Source: Faucicola sp902506215 (GTDB lineage Bacteria; Pseudomonadota; Gammaproteobacteria; Pseudomonadales; Moraxellaceae). From it: a stretch of 64,000 nt of DNA. This document shows, in pieces, positions 51,546-58,667 of this stretch. Numbering within the stretch: position 1 is the stretch's first letter; each line of letters begins with the position of its first letter. The translations under genes and the position numbers were made by a program. The notes under the pieces were generated by a model. It was not told where the DNA came from. It worked only from the letters and a program-made list of their open reading frames with translations, and searched no databases. The stretch is taken from assembly GCA_016888885.1 (NCBI GenBank), contig CP069437.1, positions 2,232,001 to 2,296,000 on the forward strand, given 5' to 3'.

Positions 51546-52430
51546 ATGAAAGACATTACACCCACACCAGCCAATCAACTAGCTATTGCAACTGCCCGTT
51601 TAGCAGAGAATCTTGGCTATCAAGGCAACCTTACCATTGGGACACTTGAAGACGAAATCCGCTTTTACCAACAACGCACGGTGGAAGCGTGCCTTGAAAT
51701 GGGTAAACGCCTACTAATTTTGCGTGAAATGTGTCCACATGGTGAGTTCGCCAGTCGCCTTGAAATACTAGGTTTTCAACAACGCACTGCCCAGCGTTTT
51801 ATGCAGGCGGTACTCAAATTCTCAAATACGTCGACGTCGACGCTTTTGGGCAAAATTGATAGCCAAAGCAAATTGCTTGAACTTATTACCCTTGATGATG
51901 ACCAGTTAGAAGCGCTGAACAACGGCGAAAGCCTAGGCGAAATCACCCTCGATGATATCGAAACTATGTCTGTCAAAGAACTACGCAAAGCTCTCAAAGA
52001 AGCCCGTGCCGACAACAACGCCAAAGAGGAATTACTCGCAGGCAAAGACCGCAAAATCAACGAGCTTGACAGCAAACTAACGGTACGAAAACAACCTGAC
52101 CAATTTAAACAAGTGCAAATCGAAGTCGAACAACACATCAATGACGAACTTGCCCAAGCCAGTGCCTCAGTACTCACAGCGATTAGCCAATTTAACGCCA
52201 AAGTCGAGCTACTTACCAGCCAAGCAGGGGAAAACTTTTTACCGCATCTAAAAGACAAAATCCAGCAGGACATCAGCGTTGTCTATAACCGCATCGCTCA
52301 AGTTGGCTTTGAGGTGGGTGTGGACTTAGAGATTATGATGAAGCCCGACTGGTTAGACACAGATAGCCAACCTGCCGATATTCCCGATTTTGAATTATCC
52401 ACTTACACCGAAGCCGATTTAGACAAATAG
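51546..52430 (+). CDS. DUF3102 phage protein
   Basis: 294 residues. N-terminal half (EDEIRFYQQRTVEACLEMGKRLLILREMCPHGEFASRLEILGFQQRTAQRFM) is the DUF3102 pattern; the second half is coiled coil. It is commonly encoded just before transposase A in BcepMu-like phages. Its role is unknown; DNA partition or replication help has been guessed. Confidence 0.8.
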   Translation: MKDITPTPANQLAIATARLAENLGYQGNLTIGTLEDEIRFYQQRTVEACLEMGKRLLILREMCPHGEFASRLEILGFQQRTAQRFMQAVLKFSNTSTSTLLGKIDSQSKLLELITLDDDQLEALNNGESLGEITLDDIETMSVKELRKALKEARADNNAKEELLAGKDRKINELDSKLTVRKQPDQFKQVQIEVEQHINDELAQASASVLTAISQFNAKVELLTSQAGENFLPHLKDKIQQDISVVYNRIAQVGFEVGVDLEIMMKPDWLDTDSQPADIPDFELSTYTEADLDK

Positions 52431-52438
52431 AGAACCAA

Positions 52439-54187
52439 ATGGATACCGCTACTTTAGACTACTTAAGACAACTTGCCGACAACATCGACAAAGCCAAACA
52501 TGGTGAGGTTACGCCACTTATCGACAAAGCGGCGGTATTTCTCAACTGCTCCAACAAACAAGTCTATGCCAAACTCAAAGAAGCAGGACTAAGCCGAAAA
52601 ACAAAATCAGGCACACGCAAACCTAGAGCTGATAAAGGCAAAAGCACTATTACCCGTGAGCAAGCCGAGTTAATTGGTGGCATGATTTTAGTTGCCACCC
52701 GTGCCAATGGCAAACGCATCTTGTCGGTCAAAGACGCTGCCGAGATTTTGCGAGCCGATGGCAAACTGCCCGACGTTGACACCACCACCATTTTGCGGGC
52801 ATTGCGTGCTTATCATTGCCATCCCGACCAGCTTGCCACACCCACAGCTCACACTCAGCAACGTAGCCTACACCCCAACCATGTATGGCAAATTGATGCG
52901 TCCGTGTGTGTATTATTCTACTTGCCAAAAGGCGGCTTGGCGGTCATGGAAGAAAAAGAATTTTATAAAAACAAACCGCAAAACATCAAACGGATTGAGA
53001 ACGACCGTGTCATTCGCTATGTCATCACCGACCACTACAGCGGGGCGCTTTACCTTGAATACGTCACAGGGGCAGAGTCGAGCGAAAACCTGATTCATGT
53101 ATTTACCAATGCCATCCAAAAACGTGACGGCAACGACCCTATGCACGGTGTACCCTTTGGACTCGGTATGGACAGAGGCTCTGCCAATATTAGCGGTTTT
53201 TTTCTTAACTACCTTGAGCGATTAGGCATTACCCCAATCGTCCATGCCACAGGCAATAGCCGTGCTAAAGGCAGTGTCGAAAAGGCACAGGATATCGTCG
53301 AAACTAAGTTTGAAAGCCGATTAACTTTTTTAAACGTCAAATCCATCGACGAACTAAATGCCTACGCAACCAAATGGCGTACCCATTTTAATGCCAACGC
53401 CATCCATAGCCGTCATGGTCACACACGTAACCGTATATGGCTCACCATCGAGCGTGAGCAGTTACGCCTAGCTCCAAGCGTTGAGATATGCCGAGAACTG
53501 GTTACCACCAAGCCAAAAACCATGAAAGTACGTGGTGACTTGACCGTCACTCACACCATCAAAGGCTATGGCAACCAAGGCTACGACTTGACCCATATTC
53601 CACAGATTTACCCACGTGCCGAAGTTGAGATTGTCGTCAACCCTTACCGAGTACCCGATATTGACGTGCATTTTAACGGTCAAGTTTATACCGTTAGCCC
53701 AGTTGCCACCGACTTTGCGGGCTTTACCATAACCGCTCCAGTTATTGGTGAAACCATCATAGCGAAACCCGATAGCATGGCAGACACCAACCGCAAAGCC
53801 ATGATGAAAGCCGCCTACAACGCTGATACCGAAGCTCAGGTGGACAAAGCCCGCAAAGCCAAACAAGCCGCTTATGACGGTGTAGTTAATGCAATGGCAG
53901 ACGTGGACAACAGCCACCTTGACGGCAACGTGCCAACGGTTATCACCAGAGCAGGCACGACCATTGACACCACCGCCCATATACCAAACCGTGAGGTTAA
54001 ACCGCTTACTCATGTGGAAGCGGCTATGCAGATTAAGGGTATCATCGGCGATGGCTGGACAGCCGAGCATTATAAGGCAGTACAAGCCCAATATCCCAAT
54101 GGCGTACCCGCCACCGCCATTGACGAAATCATCGACCGTATCCGTCAGGGCGAACCAATTAACTATCTAAAAGTGGTGAACCAATGA
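52439..54187 (+). CDS. Mu-type DDE transposase A
   Basis: 582 residues. N-terminal DNA-binding region (AAVFLNCSNKQVYAKLKEAGLSRK), then the RNase-H-fold core: WQIDASVCVLFYL (first Asp), GMDRGSANISGFFLNYLERLGI (second Asp) and NSRAKGSVEKAQDIVETKFESRL (Glu), followed by a beta-barrel (HFNGQVYTVSPV) and a C-terminal helical tail that should contact B. All catalytic residues are present. It cuts and joins the prophage ends for integration and replicative transposition. Confidence 0.95.
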   Translation: MDTATLDYLRQLADNIDKAKHGEVTPLIDKAAVFLNCSNKQVYAKLKEAGLSRKTKSGTRKPRADKGKSTITREQAELIGGMILVATRANGKRILSVKDAAEILRADGKLPDVDTTTILRALRAYHCHPDQLATPTAHTQQRSLHPNHVWQIDASVCVLFYLPKGGLAVMEEKEFYKNKPQNIKRIENDRVIRYVITDHYSGALYLEYVTGAESSENLIHVFTNAIQKRDGNDPMHGVPFGLGMDRGSANISGFFLNYLERLGITPIVHATGNSRAKGSVEKAQDIVETKFESRLTFLNVKSIDELNAYATKWRTHFNANAIHSRHGHTRNRIWLTIEREQLRLAPSVEICRELVTTKPKTMKVRGDLTVTHTIKGYGNQGYDLTHIPQIYPRAEVEIVVNPYRVPDIDVHFNGQVYTVSPVATDFAGFTITAPVIGETIIAKPDSMADTNRKAMMKAAYNADTEAQVDKARKAKQAAYDGVVNAMADVDNSHLDGNVPTVITRAGTTIDTTAHIPNREVKPLTHVEAAMQIKGIIGDGWTAEHYKAVQAQYPNGVPATAIDEIIDRIRQGEPINYLKVVNQ

Positions 54188-55317
54188 ACCTAAAATCATT
54201 ACTTGAACAGCATCATATCAGCCAACGCCAATTTGCAGAAGAAATCGGTATCAGTACCTCAGCTGTGAACAACTTTATCAATCACGGTACTTATCCTAAA
54301 AAGATAGCCAAAGCCGATTTTGACAACAAAATCAACCAAGCATTAACCCATTTTGGCATTTTGGAGCTTTATCAACCAATTCAACAACCCCAAACTGAAA
54401 ACCAGCAACAAGAGGACGACCTTATGCTACTACGCAAACAAACCCTATCCCAAACGGCAAAAAAGCAATTTGGACTGTTTACCAACCCCTTTACCAGTGA
54501 CATTCGCAGTGCGGATGAACTGTACCAATCCACCGACACCACCTATGTGCGTGCCGCCATGCACCACACCGCCAAACACGGGGGCTTTATTGCCGTGACA
54601 GGTGAGAGCGGAGCAGGTAAAACCACCCTTAAACGTGACTTGATTGACCGATTGAAGCGTGAAAATCAGTCGATAATCGTCATTGAACCCTATGTGTTAG
54701 CCGCCGAAGACAACGACATCAAAGGCAAAACGCTCAAAGCCGCCCACATCGCCGAAGCGATTTTGCACGCATTAAGCCCGCTTGAAAATGCCAAGCGTAG
54801 CCCTGAAGCCCGTTTCCGCCAAGTGCATAACGTACTCAAAGAAAGCCACAAGGCAGGCAACAGCCATGTATTACTCATTGAAGAAGCCCATAGTCTGCCA
54901 ATCCCAACCTTAAAGCATTTGAAGCGGTTTTTTGAATTAGAAGACGGCTACGACAAATTGCTAGGCATCATTTTAATCGGACAAAACGAACTGGCGTTAA
55001 AGCTATCCGAGCAAAACCCAGCCATCCGTGAAGTGGTGCAACGCTGTGAAATCGTCACGCTTGAACCGATTGCCCCAAGCGAACTTGGAACGTATCTAAC
55101 CAAACGTCTAGGCAAACAAGCCGAGCTAAAAAACATCATTGATGACAGTGGTATCAACGCCATCGCCAGCCGTCTTGTGCGGACTGACAACCGTGGCAAA
55201 GTTGTGCAAAGCCTGCTGTATCCGCTGGCGGTGGGCAATTTACTGACTGGAGCAATGAATATGGCAGCCGAGCTTGGCGTACCCGTCGTCAATGCTGACA
55301 TTATTAATAACGTTTAA
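54184..55317 (+). CDS. Transposition ATPase B (MuB/TnsC-like)
   Basis: 377 residues. Residues 1-60 form a lambda-repressor-like HTH (HHISQRQFAEEIGISTSAVNNFINHGTYP). The AAA+ core has Walker A GESGAGKTT and Walker B VLLIEEAHSLP, then ELALKLSEQNPAIREVVQRCEI. It coats target DNA, brings it to transposase A and gives target immunity. The ATGA overlap with the transposase gene is typical. Confidence 0.94.
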   Translation: MNLKSLLEQHHISQRQFAEEIGISTSAVNNFINHGTYPKKIAKADFDNKINQALTHFGILELYQPIQQPQTENQQQEDDLMLLRKQTLSQTAKKQFGLFTNPFTSDIRSADELYQSTDTTYVRAAMHHTAKHGGFIAVTGESGAGKTTLKRDLIDRLKRENQSIIVIEPYVLAAEDNDIKGKTLKAAHIAEAILHALSPLENAKRSPEARFRQVHNVLKESHKAGNSHVLLIEEAHSLPIPTLKHLKRFFELEDGYDKLLGIILIGQNELALKLSEQNPAIREVVQRCEIVTLEPIAPSELGTYLTKRLGKQAELKNIIDDSGINAIASRLVRTDNRGKVVQSLLYPLAVGNLLTGAMNMAAELGVPVVNADIINNV

Positions 55318-55332
55318 CTTTAAACCACCACC

Positions 55333-55363
55333 GTAGGGTGGGTTAGCGACAGCGTTACCCACC
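55333..55363. repeat. GTAGGGTGGGTT hairpin repeat
   Basis: GTAGGGTGGGTTAGCG and CGTTACCCACC form a stem between the B gene and the MazG-like gene. Related to the GTAGGGTGCG repeats elsewhere in the window. Confidence 0.55.
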
Positions 55364-55382
55364 AATTTATAAGGAATCAATC

Positions 55383-55688
55383 ATGGAACAACGACCCTCA
55401 AGGCTTAACCAAGTTTTAGACCAAATCTGCTTTGAACTAGGCAAAGCTATGGGTAAGTACCCCCAATACCCAAATGACCCATTACACGCACTTGCCATTC
55501 TTGGTGAAGAATTTGGTGAACTAACTAAAGACACGCTTCAACTAGTCTATGAACCACATAAAACTAGTCTTAATAATGTCAAAGCTGAAGCATTACAGAC
55601 AGCGACAATGGCAGTCCGCTTTCTATTAAGTATTGACGAGTTTGAATTTAAACAATCCCAACAACACACCCAAGCCCATGCCTTATAA
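55383..55688 (+). CDS. MazG-like nucleotide pyrophosphohydrolase domain protein
   Basis: 101 residues, all-helical. AILGEEFGELTKDTLQLVYE and VKAEALQTATMAVRFLLSI give the ExxE...ExxD-like pattern of MazG/all-alpha NTP pyrophosphohydrolases. Such phage enzymes may trim dNTPs or ppGpp-type nucleotides during infection. Confidence 0.7.
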   Translation: MEQRPSRLNQVLDQICFELGKAMGKYPQYPNDPLHALAILGEEFGELTKDTLQLVYEPHKTSLNNVKAEALQTATMAVRFLLSIDEFEFKQSQQHTQAHAL

Positions 55689-55699
55689 GGAGCAACCCA

Positions 55700-56215
55700 A
55701 TGGCTAAAACCACCAAAATCAAAACCGTTGCCAGCGTCCTAGCTTGCCAAAGCAAAGACCAAGTGATGGAATTTATCCGCCAAATCGGCGATAAACAGCG
55801 AGAAATCGTGCGTATCGAAACTGGCATGAACGACAAAATCGCTGAAATCACCGACAGTCACAAAGGCGACATCACCAAAATCCAACTAGAAATTCAAGCC
55901 ATGACCACCGCCGTGCAAACATGGTGTGAAGCCAACCGTAGCACCTTACTCAAAAAAGGCTTAAAAACCGCCAATCTCATCACAGGCGAAGTCTCATGGC
56001 GGTTTAACCCACCAAGCGTCAGCCTACGCAAAATCGAAGACGTACTTGCCAATCTCAAAGAAAAAGGCTTGACCCGATTTATCCGTATCAAAGAAGAGGT
56101 GAATAAAGAAGCCATCCTAGCCGAACCCCAAGCCGTGGCAGACGTGGCAGGTGTGACTATCAAAAGCGGTCAAGAGTTTTTTGAAATTAAGCCGTTTGAA
56201 GTTGAGGTGAAGTGA
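55700..56215 (+). CDS. gam: Gam-like host-nuclease inhibitor
   Basis: 171 residues: coiled-coil N-terminal half (IGDKQREIVRIETGMNDKIAEITDSHKGDITKIQLEIQAM) and core TLLKKGLKTANLITGEVSWRFNPPSVSLRKIEDVLANLKEKGLTRFIRIKEEVNKEAIL. This is the Mu Gam family, a Ku-like dimer that coats linear DNA ends against exonucleases. It is in the early operon as in Mu. Confidence 0.93.
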   Translation: MAKTTKIKTVASVLACQSKDQVMEFIRQIGDKQREIVRIETGMNDKIAEITDSHKGDITKIQLEIQAMTTAVQTWCEANRSTLLKKGLKTANLITGEVSWRFNPPSVSLRKIEDVLANLKEKGLTRFIRIKEEVNKEAILAEPQAVADVAGVTIKSGQEFFEIKPFEVEVK

Positions 56216-56736
56216 TGGGAACGATTGCAAGTCAACAACTATCTGAAGATGAAAGTGAGCTGCATTGCCCACAATGCAAAAATATAGATTTAGATATTGA
56301 TAGTAGCTTTTCAATGCAGCTTTCAATTATTAAATGCTTAGATTGTGGGTTTTATTTTGAAGGTAAGTGTGATGAAGAAACCTTAATTAAGCGATTTAAA
56401 AAGAAATTTAAAACCGACGACTTGGCGGTTTCCAAGTCAACTAAACCTAAAAAGGAAAATAGTATGAACAAATCTGAACTTATCGCCAAAATCGCTGAGA
56501 AAAGCGGACTTAATCAAAAAGATGCGGGTAAAGCATTGGATGGGTTGACGCAAGCAGTCTCTGACGCATTGGCAAATGGCGAAGATGTGACATTGGTTGG
56601 CTTTGGCACATTCAAAGTCACCGAACGTAAGGCAAAGAAAGGGCGTAACCCTGCTACGGGCGAAGCCATCCAAATACCTGCCAAAAAAGCCCCAATTTTC
56701 AAAGCAGGTAAAGCGTTAAAAGATGCTGTTAAATAG
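56215..56736 (+). CDS. Zinc-ribbon protein fused in frame to an HU-family DNA-binding protein
   Basis: 173 residues from ATG 56215, which overlaps the gam stop (TGATG). Residues 15-55 hold a zinc ribbon (CPQCKN ... CLDCGF). From Met at 56464 the sequence is a full 90-residue HU (NKSELIAKIAEKSGLNQKDA, GFGTFKVTERKAKKGRNPATGE, IPAKKAPIFKAGKALKDAVK). A strong AAGGA lies 8 nt before this internal ATG, so HU can also be made alone. In Mu, host HU is needed for transpososome assembly; this phage brings its own. Confidence 0.85.
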   Translation: MGTIASQQLSEDESELHCPQCKNIDLDIDSSFSMQLSIIKCLDCGFYFEGKCDEETLIKRFKKKFKTDDLAVSKSTKPKKENSMNKSELIAKIAEKSGLNQKDAGKALDGLTQAVSDALANGEDVTLVGFGTFKVTERKAKKGRNPATGEAIQIPAKKAPIFKAGKALKDAVK

Positions 56737-56765
56737 CGTTTAAACCCGTTTAAATCAATGTTTAA

Positions 56766-56792
56766 AGGCTGGCTTTTTGGCTAGTCTTTTTT
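56766..56792 (+). terminator. Terminator behind the HU gene
   Basis: AGGCTGGC-(TTTTT)-GGCTAGTCT forms a stem with two G-U pairs followed by a T-run. It would reduce read-through into the next gene. Confidence 0.6.
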
Positions 56793-56806
56793 GAAGGATA
56801 TTAAAA

Positions 56807-57268
56807 ATGGATAATAGAAAGCTACAAGTAATCGATATGCTTGGATTAAATGTTATTGAAAAACATCCAAGACTTTGTATTGTCAAGAAAGAAGAATCTG
56901 ACTTTTATGAAGACAGAAAAATTGTTTTTCTACAAAAGTATGAGCGTCAATTTGATACCTTTTGTGATATGGATGATAATAGATATAAGTTCGCACAATT
57001 AATTTTCTCAGTCAGAGAACTTGATGAAACTGCAATTGAGATTTTAGCGGATAACATGAAAAAAAGATTGGCTAAAAAACGTGCAGAAGGCTACGGCGGC
57101 TGGCAATCTTGCACTGAAGATGAACTCTCTAACCTTTTAACCCAAAGTTTAGAGAAAGGCAACCCTGTCGATATTGCAAATTTCTGTGCCTTTTTATTGG
57201 CTCGTGGTTTTAACTATAAAGCGCCAAGTTTTAAGGCAGGTAAAGCGTTTAAAGACGCAGTGAACTAA
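56807..57268 (+). CDS. Phage protein with a C-terminus copied from HU
   Basis: 153 residues. The body (GGWQSCTEDELSNLLTQSLEKGNPVDIANFCAFLLARG) resembles a motif of phage nucleotide-metabolism proteins (GW...L...EKGDPxDVANF). The last 15 residues, APSFKAGKAFKDAVN, closely repeat the HU end APIFKAGKALKDAVK at 56691-56733, and the DNA is similar over that stretch. The tail has probably been swapped in by recombination. The natural end of the original protein would be near FNYKA. Confidence 0.6.
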   Translation: MDNRKLQVIDMLGLNVIEKHPRLCIVKKEESDFYEDRKIVFLQKYERQFDTFCDMDDNRYKFAQLIFSVRELDETAIEILADNMKKRLAKKRAEGYGGWQSCTEDELSNLLTQSLEKGNPVDIANFCAFLLARGFNYKAPSFKAGKAFKDAVN

Positions 57269-57288
57269 CCTATCAATCAACCTATACA

Positions 57289-57321
57289 AAGGCGTATTGC
57301 GTTGGTGATACGCCTTTTTTG
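57289..57321 (+). terminator. Rho-independent terminator before gemA
   Basis: AAAGGCGTAT-(12 nt)-ATACGCCTTTTTTG, 20 bp behind the preceding stop codon, with a clear T-run. Confidence 0.88.
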
Positions 57322-57341
57322 TAACCAAAATAAAGAAAACC

Positions 57342-58031
57342 ATGAACCCAGCGACCCAAAACCGACTAACCCTATACCGCCAACATATAGAGACACTTAT
57401 GACAGCAGACATTAAATCAACCACCCCTAACCATAGCAAAGGCTTAGACCGCAAAAAACTTATCCAACTTATCCATGTCGCCAAATCACAACTGCACCTA
57501 GACGATGACACCTACCGAGCCAGTCTAATCCGCATCACAAGCAAAAACAGTACTAAAGCCATGACAATACCTGAGCTTAACAAAGTCCTAGACGACTTCA
57601 AAACCAAAGGCTTCAAAGTCGCCCCCCAAAAAGCAGGCAAACTCAAAAAAGCCGATGACGACCAATCCAAACTTATCCGCCACCTATGGCTATCCCTGCA
57701 CGCATTGGGCGAAGTCCGTGACCCCCGAGAATCCGCCCTTGCCAACTACGTCAAACGCCAAACAGGCGTACAATTTCTACAATGGCTCACCATGTCACAA
57801 GCCAGTACCGTTATCGAATCACTCAAAAAATGGGAAATGCGTATTTTAAAACCCCGTGCCAAAGCCGTCCTTGCTGCCATACAAAAAGGCACAATCGACC
57901 ATGAAATAATCACATCTGAGCTACTCAAATGGCTTATCAGCACAGGCGAAGGCAAATATAAAGCCATATCAGAAACCAATTATGCCACCTTCATCCAAAC
58001 CTACGCCAAACTTCAACCACCCACCGCCTAA
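57342..58031 (+). CDS. gemA: GemA-family regulator (DUF1018)
   Basis: 229 residues. KLIQLIHVAKSQLHLDDDTYRASLIRITSKNSTKAMTIPELNKVLDDFKTKGF and SKLIRHLWLSLHALGEVRDP ... ALANYVKRQTG are the two DUF1018 blocks. In Mu, GemA affects host gene expression and DNA supercoiling. It lies just upstream of mor, as in Mu. About 25 N-terminal residues are extra; ATG at 57399 is an alternative start. Confidence 0.88.
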   Translation: MNPATQNRLTLYRQHIETLMTADIKSTTPNHSKGLDRKKLIQLIHVAKSQLHLDDDTYRASLIRITSKNSTKAMTIPELNKVLDDFKTKGFKVAPQKAGKLKKADDDQSKLIRHLWLSLHALGEVRDPRESALANYVKRQTGVQFLQWLTMSQASTVIESLKKWEMRILKPRAKAVLAAIQKGTIDHEIITSELLKWLISTGEGKYKAISETNYATFIQTYAKLQPPTA

Positions 58032-58052
58032 CACCATTACGCCAACCACCGC

Positions 58053-58077
58053 CCCAGCACCCACTGGGACTTTTTTA
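58053..58077 (+). terminator. Terminator between gemA and mor
   Basis: CCCAG-(CACCCA)-CTGGG followed by ACTTTTTTAT, 22 bp behind the gemA stop. It makes a separate promoter for mor likely. Confidence 0.65.
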
Positions 58078-58125
58078 TCACCAAATACGTCGCCGAAGTC
58101 GCTTTTCACCTTAAATACAAGTAAA

Positions 58126-58143
58126 ATGATACATATTTATCAT
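58126..58143. repeat. 18-bp repeat upstream of mor (copy 1)
   Basis: ATGATACATATTTATCAT, itself an imperfect palindrome, lies 15 bp before the mor ATG and is identical to 58542-58559. Its first nine bases also occur in the early operator at 50747. It is a likely operator for the phage repressor or for Mor. Confidence 0.7.
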
Positions 58144-58158
58144 AATTTAGGTTCATAT

Positions 58159-58530
58159 ATGCCAAAGCAAAAAAGACAGCGTGGCAAATTTAACGAGCAA
58201 GCAGACCGCTTTTTCAATGACGTTCGCACCATAGGCGGTGAGACCATCGCCAAAACGCTTGATATCGACGAAGCTACCGCCACCCAAATCGCCAACGAAA
58301 TCGCCCACAAACTTAGCCAATACTGGGGTGGCAGTATGTTCTACGTCCAAAAATACAGCCCTTGGGTCGCCCATGAGCGTGACTTAGCAATATGGGAGGC
58401 ATTTAACGGTCGCAACCACCAAGAGCTTGGCAAACAATTTAACCTATCATTACCATACATCTATGAAATCCTCGCTCGTATGCGAAAATCTACCAACCAA
58501 CAAAAAGACCTATTCGATTTATCAGAATAG
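58159..58530 (+). CDS. mor: Mor-family transcription activator
   Basis: 123 residues from ATG 58159 (MPKQKRQRGKFNEQ); an upstream in-frame start at 57982 would lie inside gemA and cross a terminator. ETIAKTLDIDEATATQIANEIAHKLSQYWGG is the Mor dimerisation part and HQELGKQFNLSLPYIYEILARMR the helix-turn-helix. Mor switches on middle transcription in Mu. No separate C gene is seen, so one activator may serve the leftward late operon. Confidence 0.9.
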   Translation: MPKQKRQRGKFNEQADRFFNDVRTIGGETIAKTLDIDEATATQIANEIAHKLSQYWGGSMFYVQKYSPWVAHERDLAIWEAFNGRNHQELGKQFNLSLPYIYEILARMRKSTNQQKDLFDLSE

Positions 58531-58541
58531 GTCAGTTATAA

Positions 58542-58667
58542 ATGATACATATTTATCATTTCACGCTATGCAATCTTATTTTATTTCATCCCATTAAATC
58601 CTAGTTATTCCCATATCTTCCCATCATTTATTACGCCTGTCTGTCATAATTATCTAGTCTCTGTTCA
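58542..58667. repeat. Right prophage end with 18-bp repeat copy 2 and end-type repeats
   Basis: ATGATACATATTTATCAT at 58542-58559 repeats the copy before mor. Inverted end-like motifs follow: ATTTATCATTTCACGC (58551-58566) and ATCATTTATTACGCC (58622-58636), the latter complementary to the left-end GCGTTATAAATGAT except at one base. The element ends CA at 58667. No gene is visible in this stretch. Confidence 0.6.

Larger units (their letters stand above)
21118..58667. mobile_element. Mu-like transposable prophage, about 37.5 kb
   Basis: Begins TGATGCC and ends ...TTCA, that is, TG...CA ends as in Mu. It is flanked by GTTTTT at 21112-21117 and 58668-58673; a 5-bp duplication (GTTTT or TTTTT) cannot be told apart from 6 bp. 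Early genes with transposase A, B ATPase, Gam, GemA and Mor run rightward; lysis, packaging and contractile-tail genes run leftward. The AAA+ gene outside becomes continuous when the element is removed. Removing its two IS elements leaves about 35.6 kb. Several genes are damaged (methylase frameshift, split gpD, IS in a cargo gene), so full infectivity is uncertain. Confidence 0.95.

Noticed and set aside
51776..52273. 165-codon minus-strand frame in the DUF3102 gene
   Set aside because: Ser/Leu-rich antisense product typical of shadow frames; the plus-strand gene is family-supported.
53468..54091. 207-codon minus-strand frame inside the transposase gene
   Set aside because: Antisense shadow of the well-supported transposase A; composition rich in Gly/Val/His with no motif and no ribosome site.
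56212..56214. GTG at 56212 as start of the zinc-ribbon-HU gene
   Set aside because: ATG at 56215 directly follows and overlaps the gam stop in the usual TGATG form.
57982..58158. Longer N-terminus for Mor
   Set aside because: Would start within gemA, cross a terminator hairpin and the 18-bp repeat, and read low-complexity Pro/Thr; the ATG at 58159 gives the normal Mor length.
21118..58667. Integration by a tyrosine or serine integrase at an att site
   Set aside because: No integrase gene and no long att repeat; the ends, short duplication and MuA/MuB pair indicate transposition.
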